Assembly: GCA_029204225.1 (NCBI GenBank)
Contig: CM055107.1
Coordinates: forward strand, 25,379,391-25,443,390
Direction: 5' to 3'
DNA length: 64,000 nt
DNA from: Diphasiastrum complanatum
Taxonomy: Eukaryota; Streptophyta; Lycopodiopsida; Lycopodiales; Lycopodiaceae
Shown here: positions 24,239 to 36,548 of the stretch, piece by piece
How positions within the stretch are numbered: position 1 is the stretch's first letter
Layout of the letters: the number at the start of each line of letters is the position of its first letter
Translations under genes and position numbers: made by a program
The notes under the pieces: generated by a model
Database searches by the model: none
The model's input: the letters and a program-made list of their open reading frames with translations, nothing else
Told to the model about the DNA's origin: nothing

Positions 24239-26038
24239 ATGACTGGATTCGAGTACAAGGTCCAAGATCCAATGCCCCGAATTGCTAAGCGAAGTGTTTT
24301 TGAAGCTGAAGGCAGTGCAGATAGAGTGGACATGAATGTTTTTGCTTGTAGCAGATCTAGTGAGATCGATCCTATTTCCTTGCACCTCTCAGCCAAAGTT
24401 CACGACTTTTTAGAGGAAGATCAAAACGAGCTAGATAAAATGGCTCAACCTTGTTGCAGCTGTGCGGGTGCCATCTGTGACGGAAGAAAATGTTTTTCTG
24501 TATCGAGATCGGAACGAAATTCCAGCTCCGATCGAGATCTACTGATGTCAGATATGCTCAAGGTAGCCTCACATCACATCTGCAAGTTATCTGATAAGCT
24601 GTAGGTTATTATATCGGCATGAGATTATAGACTTTCGTCTTCTTGAATGTCAAGGGGATTTTGAACTTTTGTATGAAGCAGGCTTTACATCAGCAAAACT
24701 CGGAGATGATGTTTGCTGATAACAAATTTTTGGAATACGCAGGAATCTTCTAAGTGCATCAGTACGATGGAGATTACTGCAACAGAGAGCTTAATGGAGA
24801 TGCTGCAAGAGAAAATCCGACTCGACATACAAGAGGATGATCTAACACTTTCTATCAATGCCGTCAAGCATTCAGTTATGATCTATTTACTTGATATGGG
24901 TTACAACGCTGGCATATGCAGATCAATGTGGGATCCCGTAGGAGTTGTTCCTGGAGGTCAGTACAAATACATGATCCATGGCAATCTCGGATCAAGCTCA
25001 GACTCCATATAAATTATCACTTACCAGCTTGACATTCTTTATTTGCTTATATCCTGCAGTAGCTAAGCACTTTGAATGTGGAAGCATTGGACACCTTACT
25101 CCCGTTGATCGTGATTGATTTAGTTTATGGCTTCTTCAATTTTCACTTAGAAAAGAAGTGCAATGAAGTTTCTTGTTTGGTTCATGACTTCTTCTCTTAT
25201 AAGTTGCTGTTGATCAGGTGAAACTGTATAAGCTTCTTAATTCGATCGTTTCCCCATCGCAGGTTGCTATGACTTCATAGATTTGATCGTGGATGCTTCG
25301 AACTGTGAAGCCGATCGTTTGTTCGTGGACGTTGATTTAAGAGCTCAGTTTGAGATCGCACGCCCCACTGCACATTATCGTTTTCTGTTACGCCTGCTGC
25401 CTCGCGTGTTCGTGGGTACCGCTGATAGGCTGCGAAAAATAGTAGACATCATGTGTGATGCGGCCAAACGTTCTTTGAAGAAGAGAGGAATGCCCGTCCC
25501 TCCATGGAGAAGACAGCAGTATATGCACGCAAAATGGTTTTCATCCTCGTATACAAGAACTTCTATCGATTCTGAAGGACACACACACATCACTCAACAC
25601 AACCATAAGGGCAATCATGGGGGAAATTTCAGCTTCCTAGCACCGATGGTCCAACAAGGTCTGAACGAAGCCCAAGAAGCTCCCTACAACATGAGGAAAG
25701 CTGTACCTTATGGCGTGCATGTTCCATTGATCCCTGAGGCTGAGCTGGGAAGAATCAGCAATGCCAAAGAAAATAGGACTGATATTTATAGGGATCAATG
25801 GCAGCTTCCCCTCACACAATTGGCAACCTCTCAACGCAACAGGCAAAAGCTGGATCCAGGGGCCCAATCAAGACTTGCTACATTGCTGATGCAAGCGGGT
25901 GTTACTATTCAGCCCAGTGGACCGCAAGCCCACAACCTTGTTCAAGAGGCCAATCAGCTGCAGCTGGTTGCTCCTCATCCTGCTTTTGTACAAAAGTACT
26001 TTTATCCAACCAGTACTACGACTGCCTTAGTGGCTTGA
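24239..26038 (+). CDS. DUF506 (PDDEXK-like) family protein, 3 exons, 437 aa
   Basis: Exons 24239-24562, 24743-24956 and 25263-26038 join with GT/AG introns of 180 and 306 bases and consistent phases (0 and 1), giving 1314 nt ending in TGA. DUF506 proteins form a plant family of mostly unknown biochemical role that is distantly related to PDDEXK nucleases; some members are reported in root-hair growth. Conserved blocks: KVHDFLEED (about 53-61), YLLDMGYNAGICRSMW (156-171), YDFIDLIVDA (182-191), FVDVDLRAQFEIARPT (200-215), LPRVFVGT (225-232) and MPVPPWRRQQYMHAKW (256-271). The last 165 residues are Gln/His/Asn-rich and less conserved. The first ATG after the TATA candidate that is in frame with the conserved blocks was chosen as start. 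No stop or frameshift is seen, so it is probably functional. No canonical AATAAA is close downstream. Confidence 0.93.
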
Positions 26039-29000
26039 TACACAGCAGCATATCACGGCTCATCATTACTGCTAATTTTGCCTCTTAATGGCTTGTTTCA
26101 GCAACTTTAAAGCAGCTGCAGTGCCTATGCTTCTTCAGTTTTGCTACGGTAGGCTGAACTCTTGCACTATTGTAATATAACTGTGAGAAGACATGTGCTG
26201 TCTGTTATAAGCAAGCAAAGCCTCTCTCACAAAATTCCAATTCCCTGAAGGCTAAACCAAATTATCTTTTTCCACATTTCCAAACTTAAGTCTGTTACCA
26301 GATCTTGTGTTAATACTAAGAATAATTTCTTACATGCTAAGATTCAATACAAATGCTAGAGACAGGCTGAAGTTTTTTAATTCAATGCCAATCTGAGTTG
26401 GATTTATAACCCCTGATCGATCAGTCCCCCTGATAGAAACAATGGCAAATTATTGCAATGCTCCATTTGAACCTGGAAATACCATGTGTCAGAGTGGCCT
26501 ACATCGAACTGAAGTTACTTTACCTGCTGATGGGCCAATGCTAGAAAAATAGGACATGCTCTCTCAACTCCTTAGTCCTGCTTTGGTCATATCTCGTTTA
26601 CTTATAGTGTCTCATCATGAAAATTTTAATTGTCATATATCATGTTTTACATTTGTCCCACCATGCTGAGACGTGCAAAGAAATGTTAAGTTGCACACAT
26701 TATTTTTGGTGCTCTTTTTGTCATATCACACACAACCGGGCACCCTTAACCACCACCTTTTTAGATCATGACAAGTTTGACGTGTAGCAAAGTTGGCATA
26801 GCCAAGCCCAACTAAGAAAATGCCTACTGTCAAGGATAAGGGCATGATTACACTATCTTTGAAGACCTACATGTCCCCCCCCCCTCCTCCCCAAAAAAAA
26901 AGTCAAATATGCATCAGAAGCAAAGGTGATGCTCTTTCTCTGATCTTGTTCATAACATGGTTTGAGAGCACAATATTCTAGGGCAAGTGAGGACTTTCTT
27001 CTACAAGGATTTGCAACCTAAATGTAAGCATCGAGCTCTACCACTATCTTCTTCAACCAATTGGTCTTTGGATCCATCTCCATCATTGATCCATCCACTA
27101 AAAATGTTTCTTGTTTGTGATTTTCTTCATCAATGCTAATTAAGGTTTCTTCTTTAGGCAGTTTTGTTTCTCTCAAAGTTGTTCATTAGCAATCTAGAAG
27201 ACATACCTACTTCTCTTCAATGCTATACTTTCTATCAAATTTTTTTGGGTCTATTTTCTATCATTGATTGATCTATTACCACTGATCATCTTCTGTATGC
27301 CAGCAATTTCACTTTATGTCATCAACAACTAATGATCCAACTTTGTGTATGTCAGCCATTTGATTGCTACTCCATTTTCCACAAATGAAGTCAATGGTAC
27401 TACAACAACTACCATGGTAGGCTTGAATTTCAACATGAGCTCATGGGTTCAATATCCATATGCTCCATTGGCATAAACAAAAAGGCATTTTGTACAAACA
27501 ATTCCCCTCCCATTAGCTATATCTCCTTTCTATGAAAGGTGTGCTTGTAAGTGAAAAATTTCTCGACTAATAGAGTAATGAATTTATCTAGCTACTATGA
27601 TTGCTCTATCTATGGTGATTGCTCTCATGATTAGCCATTGCCAAGGATCGATCACCATTACAAATTAATATGAAAATTTTCATTTTTATGAGCTATTTTC
27701 ATTATTGATTGACAACCAGACAACGATTACATCCAACTACAGATAGAGATTCTCCATTGTGTCACACTTTATTGTCTGTCTACTATCAACACCAGCAAAT
27801 ATGGATTCAAAGTATAGTATATTTGTCTTTTGATAACATCTTTTACACGTGTAACGTCTAGTTCACCTTTTTGGAAGAGCTTTTTTCTAGGATAGATACT
27901 AACTTCAATGTTGCTAACTCTTTTAGCTATTGCTCCTACTGTTTGTTACTCTACTCTATATTTTCCTCTTTATGTTCGGTAATATGATGTTCTAAGAATA
28001 GTGAATAAGAATTTTTGTAATGATGGAGATTGTTCAAATGAGTTTTAAAAAAATGATAACGATGATGAGCCTTATAAGGTAAGAGCTCTTGTGTTTTATA
28101 CATTTGAGCATCAAGTATCTATGAAAAATAAAAAGTAACTAGTGTATCAATTTTGAACTTTAATTTTTCCAGATATTTAAGTGGTTGTAGATATTTGTTT
28201 TTAATTTTTTAGTAATGGGTTCATATTCATGGAGTTCTTTCAAATCCAAAGTATTTGCAACCTATTCTATGTGAGATGTCAACCTAAGACAATTGTCACG
28301 TATCTAGTTGAGTTACAACCACTTTTTCATTCAATTCCTATATTAGTTTCTCAAGAATTAGGTAGAGATGTCCATGTTCCGATTGAGCGTAGATATGTCA
28401 AAATTCAGCGTTCCCATAATTTTATGGAAACTCTCATTTATAATGCACTTTCAAGTATGAGTTGTCCATTACAAACATCGTGGGAATATCATGGGAGGGG
28501 GCTATTCCTGTCAATTTCATATTTTTGTGTAGTTGATATTGCAGATTTTCTTGACATATTCTCTTCTCATTATTTGTTTGGATCAACAAATATTTCAAAA
28601 ACTATGTTTGCTTCAATGTTGTATACATTCTATATTGAATGAACCTTTGACAATACCCCAGCAGCCTACTTTGTCTGGTGGCACACAAATTTGAGGAAAT
28701 GGCTAATAGTTTGAAAGCCTAGAAAACATCATATATTTGGATCTTTAGGAATAATTAATTCAGTTGTCCACCAATCACTATTTCCACCTCAATTCTTTTT
28801 TCTAAGTTCTTTCTTATGTGTCTCATTGTTCTCAACAACTCTAGTGTTTTTAATCTTATAAAATGGAGCACAATCTTATGGGAGTTTAATATGAAGACCA
28901 AATTTTTCCATCATTTCAAAATTAACCAAATCATGTAATTAAGAAAACTAATCACAAGAAATTTTAACAACGTTGTAAAACATCAATAAGAAATAACAAT

Positions 29001-29364
29001 GGATGCTACGTAATTCACCTTCTCATAATTACCAAAAAAATATGGAACAACCAAAAAAATTTCTCTTCTTATCCCACTAGTGATATGGCACAATCTGAAT
29101 GAAAGCTTATTGTGCTTAGTCACCATGTTTGTTTCATTAGAGTTAATTATTACCTTTTAAATATGCTCAAAAAATGACTTGACTACACTGGTTGGACAAT
29201 GGGCAGCATCAAAAACTTTGAACAAATCTTGTCTCTATGCTTTCTCTCTTTAACCATTTTCTTATTAAGTTTCAGTTTATTATAGGGCCCTATTTTAGTT
29301 GAACGTTTTCCTAATGTGGACAATACTAGATCTTGTTAATGATCTTGCAACCTCTTTTTGGTTG
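26039..29364. other. Long spacer, no gene supported
   Basis: 3' flank of the DUF506 gene, then AT-rich DNA. An open frame of 137 codons at 28229-28642 (plus) has no recognisable motif. TGGTTTGAGAGC near 26959 resembles a decayed Met-tRNA primer site, but no gag follows that can be trusted. Confidence 0.4.
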
Positions 29365-29745
29365 AAAAATCCATCAATTCAATGTCAATAAACTTATCTT
29401 GATGTTGTTTTGAGTGAAGAGCTCTACACATCTCAACTCAATGGGTTTGTGAATAAAGGCCAAAAACACAAAATATGCAAGCTAAAGAAAGCACTATATT
29501 CTCACAAGCAAACACTAAGATCCTGGTATGGCCGAATCATTGACGAGTTTCTATTTAAGAGTTTGGTAAAAATAGCCTAAGATCCTAATCTTTACATTTT
29601 GGCTTACAATGATGTAATTGCAAATCTTGTCTTATATATGGATGATCTTGTGATAGTGGTAACAATCAAGATATTGTTAATGTTATCAAGGTTGACGTGC
29701 ATAGTCATTTTGAAATGATATATTTGTGTAGTCCATTTTTCATGC
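29365..29745 (+). pseudogene. Ty1/copia reverse transcriptase relic
   Basis: Reading from 29401: EELYTSQLNGFVNKGQKHK, CKLKKALYSHKQTLRSWYGR, DPNLYILAYNDVIA and LYMDDLVIV, which correspond to the copia RT blocks ending in the catalytic YxDD motif. There is a TAA after LFKSLVKIA, a frameshift just upstream, and loss of frame after 29660. Gag, protease and integrase were not found beside it. Confidence 0.85.
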
Positions 29746-30249
29746 CTCCTTTTCAATGTGGGTTTAGAAGCCAAGAACGCGATTTTTGGATCTTTGACTA
29801 AGTGAGCAATATCACTTGTACGCCCAACTTACTGATTACCAAAAATAGTATGTTGGACTGACTCTGACTCTGGCAAAGGTTCAAGAGAAGGTTCCTCTCA
29901 GAGAAGTGATATTTTTTTAGAAAGGTGTTAAACTTTCTACAAAAGGTTATCAGCAACTAGGGAAACAATCACTTTAGCCTTCTATTTTTAAAATTAACCT
30001 TCGCCAACCTGGCTATAGATAGATCTAAAAATATCTAGGTATAGTAGGACAGGCGAAAATTGGTTTTCTATTTTTTTGTATTTTTAGGGGGTTTTGTTCA
30101 ATTTTTGGAAATCTTCGCAAAAAAATCAACCAGGCTCTGTAACGAGATGAGACGAGACGAAACGAAACAAGACGAAACGAAACGAAATGAAACTTAGGTG
30201 AGTTTTGAAATTGATTCACAATCATACAGAATAATATGTGCACAACAGC

Positions 30250-30951
30250 TACAATATCATGTGCACAACAGCTACAATATTATCTATTGATTCTCTTGAT
30301 TCTTCAAGCACTGCATGACAGATCCACGTAGTGCATTGGAGTGAGAGAAATACAGTTCTCTCACGAATCGTGTCTCGCTTACTAGCAGACTTCTGGATCT
30401 ACAGATCCTCTACAAAATTGTCTCACACGCAGGTGGACATGTATTCTGTATTTTTTGTCTTTTGACTTCTCGTCTTGTTTTTTTTTTTTCCATGCATCAA
30501 ACAGAAAGTATATAGTTCGTGAACTTTTTTGTGTCGCGTCGTGTAACTTACAGATTAGAAAAGATTAAACATCTACAACTAATCGCGAATTACAAGAGTG
30601 GCAGATTAGCCATGATCTAGAATACTTCTGCTGATGTGATGATATCTGATCAAATATTTGTACCCCTTGGTACCTGGCTGATCTTCTTGGCCGTTCGTGG
30701 AGCAAGAAAGATTTTGTGTTGCGAAACAATTTCGTGTCATGTGTTGTGAAATTGTTCGCGAACAATTTCGTGTGGTGTGTCGTGAAATTGTTCGCAAACA
30801 ATTTCATTTCTTGTGTCTTTTCTATCAAAATCTGTGTAGAGAGCTAGCATGGCTTTGGCACTAGAAACATTTTGTTTCTTCAACACTAAGCCTTAACACT
30901 ACATCCATTAACACTAGCAATTAACACTACATCCACTAACACTACACAACA
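30250..30951 (-). repeat. Copia-type LTR, minus orientation (left boundary uncertain)
   Basis: Its reverse complement aligns over about 650 bp with the plus-strand LTR at 32457-33540. Shared strings include TGGCTAATCTGCCACTCTTG, TCTGCTAGTAAGCGAG, TATTTCTCTCAC and GCAGTGCTTGAAGAA. The minus-strand 5' end begins TGTTGTGTAGTG at 30951. The inner part has repeats of a CGAACAATTTCGTGT type. No primer site was found at the other end, so the left limit is a guess. Confidence 0.75.
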
Positions 30952-30964
30952 ATGATAGAGCTTA

Positions 30965-31106
<142 letters not shown>

Positions 31107-31549
31107 AAAAAGTATAACAATGATAAACTCCAACAAGCATCAAATCCAACAATTAGCAAATCCAAAGAAAACATGAGAGATGGAGGAGGAAAGAAGAAGA
31201 GCAAGGACATTCCATATCCATTCCATAAGAGGCCCAACCTGCTTGTATTAAAATGAAGAGAGAAAATGGCTACAATATTCAAAACTACCACTATATATAG
31301 TCACGGATTTTATGGCTAATTTGGCCTCAAATCCTATTGGCGAATTTCTACCCTAAGTATTTGAAACTCAAAAAGTGGAGGCCCTACGACATTAAAAGTG
31401 GACTGCGAAAAGGCCTAAAGTCCTTTTATTAACTTTAAACTAATTGATTAACTATGTGATCATCGGGTTGGACTCACACACGCAGAGGGTGCCAAATCCC
31501 TCTCACTTATTAACTATGGTTAGGGTTGTCTCAATATCCGCAAACCCTC

Positions 31550-31623
<74 letters not shown>

Positions 31624-31825
31624 TATGTGATGTGCAAGCCATCTCACATAAAAAGAGTAAAGCATTGGAAAGACGTGAACATCATTGTTGAGTCCTCTGC
31701 TCCGGACTGGTTGGTTTGGCAATCTTATATGGTAGCCCCATTGCTAAATGTCGGTGGCTGAAACATTGTATCAATCGACACTCCATAAAACACAAATCTA
31801 AAAGCCTATATGGAGAGTATGAAAT

Positions 31826-31892
<67 letters not shown>

Positions 31893-32456
31893 CATAGCTC
31901 ATCTTTTGGAAACCATTCTCATTTTGCTATTTTAAATTTCAAAAAGCATTATCTTCAATTTTCTTTTTCCTTCTTGCTAGTTTCATTACCGTGTTGGTTA
32001 AGGTTGCATAAGTTGTGAATGGTAGGATTGAGCCTTGATTATCTACTTTCCACATCATGGTAGCTTGTAGATAATGAGTGTATAAGGGCTTCAAGTTTGC
32101 TTTTGCCTTCCTTTCATTAGGTTGTTGGTTGAGTGCTATGGTTGCATGTGACTAATAACATTGAGCCTTAACTCTCTTGCTCTATCTTATTGTAGCTTGT
32201 AGATAACAAGTGTATGAGGTTTCAAGTTTGTTCTTACAAGTATTTGATACAAAAGTAAGCTTGGATTAGAATCCTTGACATTTTGTAATAACCAATAGGA
32301 TTAGAGGGGCAATGCCTCTGCCAAGGACAAAAAAGCACCATATTAATTCATTTCCATGTTCAATCAAGAGGAGAAGACTTAGCTAAATTGTGTTCAAAAC
32401 ATTCGTGCTTTCTAATCTTTCCATGGTTCTTGTGCATTTCATAGAATTGTACGGTC
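31107..32456. repeat. Segment between the inverted LTRs with two (TA)n tracts
   Basis: Two pure TA repeats at 31555-31622 and 31828-31891, about 33 units each, separated by about 205 bases of unique sequence. The rest is AT-rich with no coding character. Confidence 0.85.
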
Positions 32457-33540
32457 TGTTGAGATTTGCTTTCCTTGGTATCCCTAAGAAAGAAAAATTG
32501 TGAGGAAGAAGTTGAAGAAACGAAATGTTTCTAACTACAAAGCCTTGTTAGCTTTTAGCCCTCAACCTGACAAAGATGTTCGTGAACTCAAAAATCTGGA
32601 GACACGAAACACGAAGAGTTTCGCGAACACGAAAGTCAAAGGAAACAAAGACGATCGATTCATGAACACGAAAGTCAACGGAGACGAAGACAAACAGTTC
32701 GTGAACACGAAAGATCCACGAACGAGATTCCTTTGCGGTCCAGTACGAGAGAAAGTCATACGAACAAAATGAAACCCGCTTTGCCCTCATGATCCAAAGA
32801 GTACCAGCTGAGATCATGCAAGTACCCAAAAGTACATAGATCTGATATGATGGCATGACGTCAGCAGAGACTTCCCAGGTCGTGGCTAATCTGCCACTCT
32901 TGTAGCTCCCTGAGTAGTTGCTTAATCACTCTAATCTTAGATTTACAAGAGTGACTGCACTTACTGGATTATACTTGACATATAGATCAACAAAATACAC
33001 ATATTGTAAAGAGCAAGAGAAGAAGTCTGAAATAAAGACAACAACTCTGCCTGCATGCAAGACGAGCTCTGTGATCAGGATCCATAGAGATCCAAGAGTC
33101 TGCTAGTAAGCGAGGCGTACGTATGTGAGAGGAGTATTTCTCTCACGCCAATGCATTGTGTGGATTTGCATGCAGTGCTTGAAGAAATCAGAGAGAATCA
33201 ATATAGATTACTTTCTTGTCGCGTATGATATTGAATGCGAATGCATATGCTGTTTATTTCGTATGTCTGAGTTTTCTTGTTTATTTGAATTCCGCACCTT
33301 GGTTGAGACTATGTTGAATGCTGCATTAAATTTATGAACGTAGATCAGTAGTGTCTGACTACACTCTGGAGGATTGTAGGAGCCACTCAACTGGCAGTGT
33401 CCAGCGATCGCATCTGAACTCCATCCGAGCTGAAGAGAGAGTCGTGATTGATTCGCTTTCACGAAACATTCGCAAATCCGACCCAAATTCATTCTGACTC
33501 CCATTAGTGGTATTAGAGCGGGTCACATTGACTTTCAACA
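32457..33540 (+). repeat. 5' LTR of the plus-strand copia element
   Basis: Begins TGTTGA at 32457 and ends TCAACA at 33540, perfect 6-bp inverted ends, directly followed by the primer site at 33542. Length 1084 bp. A second primer-like string TGGTATTAGAGCG at 33508, 34 bases before the LTR end, suggests a small duplication of the LTR/primer junction. No 3' LTR in the same orientation was found. Confidence 0.75.
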
Positions 33541-33541
33541 A

Positions 33542-33553
33542 TGGTATCAGAGC
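33542..33553 (+). other. Primer binding site (initiator Met-tRNA)
   Basis: TGGTATCAGAGC, the standard plant copia minus-strand primer site, one base after the LTR end. Confidence 0.9.
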
Positions 33554-36167
33554 CCATCCTATCGTATTTTGACATAGCCGAGAAGCTATCAGATCCAGGA
33601 GGCCAAGCATTTAGACAATCAACCATCAACAAGGAAACAGACTTCAAGAAGCAATGGCTTCAATCAGCAACATGTGGAGCAAGATACTGCACGATACTCG
33701 ATTCTTCAAGATTTAACTTTCTAGCCTGGAAAGTAAGACATCTTTGATACTCAAGGGTGAAGGACTCTTCCCCTGGGTAGATGGCACAGAAGAAATGCCT
33801 ACGACAACAGGCAAGGAGCTACGCGAATGGAGGGAGAAAAACGACAAGGCAGTAGCCTTGCTATCATCTTCCATTGAAGATAGCCTCACACTTGACCTGG
33901 CTACACTCTCCAAAGCTAAGGAAATGTGGGATGCATTGCTCACTAGATTTCAGACAAAATCAAGAAGTCAGATCATGATGCTGGAAGATCAGCTGACGAA
34001 TTTACAATGGGATGGAAAAGACTTGACCTCTTTCGTAAGGAAGATGAAGGATCTGTTTCTATCACTACATAACTCTGGAGCTGAGAATGAAGTGTCAGCT
34101 GAGAGGCAGCTCAGATACCTGTTGAGTGTCTTACCCAGATCTTTCCAGACGACACGAACCCTACTCGCGAAATATCCCACCGTGAACCTCGAAAAGGCGA
34201 TTATCGAGATTAGAGAGGAAGTTGAGGCCAGAGAACACCTTGATCACAAGGATGGATCTAACCAGGCCCTCTATGGCAACAGAGAAAAATCCAAGAATCA
34301 GAGGCAGGATCGTGACCAACAAGCAGAGAGTACCGGCAACAGCAACCGGAAGACCAAAGGGAGGTCGAAACGACAAGATGCAGACAAGAAGACTTGTGTG
34401 AGTTGTAGAAGAGATGGGCATACAGTAGATACCTGCTGGCTCAATCCCAAGATTGAGTGTATACATTGCTATATTAAGGGTCACGCAGCCATAGATTGTC
34501 GCCAGAACCCAAGGAACAAATCAGCACAGAACAGACAGGAGAACAATAATAGTTCGTCCTACGTCGAGGAGCCTGAGAGCTCAAAAATGGGCGAAGAAAG
34601 AACAAACAAAAATTGTTCAACCACTTACATCTGTGAAGATGTGTGTGCAACATCAACGTCTGACACACATGAGGTAATCCTAGATTTATGACCCACCTCA
34701 CACTTCGTGACATCAAGACGAATAATGTCTGATTTCAGAAGTGCAGATCCTTCAAGATTCATAGTTCTTGGAGATGGATCTAGACATCAAGTGAACGGTA
34801 TTGGTTCACTATGGCTCAACACCAATGACAGAAACAGACGACTCAAAGATGTTCTGTTCGTGCCAACTTTGTAGCAAGACTTGCTCTCTGTAGCAAGAAT
34901 AGCAAATGCAAGAATGCGTGTGACGTTTTCTAACGAAGCATGTGACGTGATTGACGTCAGAACTAGTACTCTGATCGCTCAAGGCAGAAGGAAAGGAAAT
35001 CTTAAACATCTGAAGGTACCCCAACCTGAAGATCAGGTGCATCAGACTCATGAAGACTCGCCAGACACTCTATGGCACAGAAGACTCTGCCACATGAACT
35101 CAATGGCACTTTACCAAGCAAGTCATCATGGAGCGATAACAGGGGTCAGCATCTCGAATGCAACCAGCTCGACCACCTGTGATGCATGTTTGAAAGGCAA
35201 GATATTGCGCACTCCATTCGTCAAAGACTCCTATAGAACGACAAAGATTCTGGAGCTAGTGCATTCTGACATCTGTGGACCATTCAACATGATCTTAGTA
35301 GCAGGTTCAAAATATTATATAACCTTCATTGATGACTATAGCAAATTTGTCAGAGTTTACTTTATTCAGAATAAATCTGAAGCACTCGATAAATTTACAA
35401 AATATGTGAATTGGACAGAGACATGTACAGATAGCAAGGTGAAGCAGATCAGAACAGATCAAGGTGGCGAATACATTTCGAATCGCTTCATTGACTTCTG
35501 CAATGATCGTGGTATCATTCATAGAAGAACTGTAGCCTACACACCGCAGCACAATGGTGTTGCTGAATGAAAGAACAGGACTCTAATGGAAGCAGGCAGA
35601 TGCATGATGACCTCCTTGAAGGCTCCAAGGTCACTGTGGGCTGAAGCAGTAGCTACAGCCGCATACATCCAGAACAGGACATGCAAGTCTGGTGCTCCTC
35701 ACACGACACCACATGAGCTATGGTGGAGTAGAAAACCCAACCTGTCTCACGTCATAATCTTTGGTTGTGTAGCATATGCACGTATTCCTAATAAGCTTCA
35801 GAAGAAGCTTGATGAGAAAGTTGAGCAAGGATTCCTAGTAGGTTGTGACAATAGTTCGTCATACTATAGAATCTACATGTCAGACACGAACACTGTGAAA
35901 ACAGTGAGAGACGTTAGATTCGATGAGAGGAGGACAATGGCCAATGACGAGCCTGTCAGCTACGAGGTTCTGGGGAGACAGTACTATGACCTGCCACCAG
36001 TGATAGAGGGAGCAACAGACGAACACGAAAACAAAGATTTTCAAGTCGTCTCCCATTCGAGTGACGAATCTGATGAAGAAAGATTCGAGAGACAACCTGC
36101 CGTCACAGTTCCTGTAAACCAAGATGGTTCCGGATTGAGCAGAGCAGACAAGGGCAAAGATTTATAA
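33554..36167 (+). pseudogene. Ty1/copia gag-protease-integrase, truncated before RT
   Basis: A broken polyprotein. Gag: FNFLAWK, a one-base frameshift near 33735, then LKGEGLFPWVDGT onward, with two zinc knuckles, CVSCRRDGHTVDTC (near 34395) and CIHCYIKGHAAIDC (near 34459). Protease: the expected DSG reads Asp-Leu-stop near 34687. A second stop (TAG) is at 34873-34875. Integrase: zinc motif LWHRRLCH..CDAC, then all three catalytic acids (HSDICG, RTDQGGEY, NGVAE), with TGA at 35568-35570 where relatives have Arg. The frame continues open from 35571 to 36167 through the integrase C-terminal region. RT and RNase H, which should follow integrase in copia, are absent, as is a 3' LTR. Confidence 0.9.
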
Positions 36168-36548
36168 TCAATGGAAGACTCGTAAGTACTTTTTGTTTAT
36201 TGCCATTTCAAAATAGAACAAAATAATTGAAAATGGCATCATTTGCAATTGCACATTCACTAATATTTGTCATGTCACAGATGCAAAAAAGACGAGCTGA
36301 TAACGTGCTGCAAAGATCTACCTACATCAATCACCATTGTGGGAGAATAATAGTTTCAAATAAAGTTTAGTAAAAATCTGTGTATAGACTCTTTCATTCA
36401 ATAAATGAAAGCCCAAGCTGGGCATTAGTACATGTAATTTGTGTTCCCAAATTCATAAAATGGAGCAGCATTTGATATATCAATGTATATTTTTCTATGA
36501 ATTCTATACATGTGCAGTTTATTTTTGTTCTATGCTATCTCTATTGTT

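Noticed and set aside
28229-28642. 137-codon plus-strand frame as a gene
   Set aside because: No motif recognised, surrounding DNA is decayed repeat-like and composition is that of AT-rich spacer. Could be revisited with a protein search.
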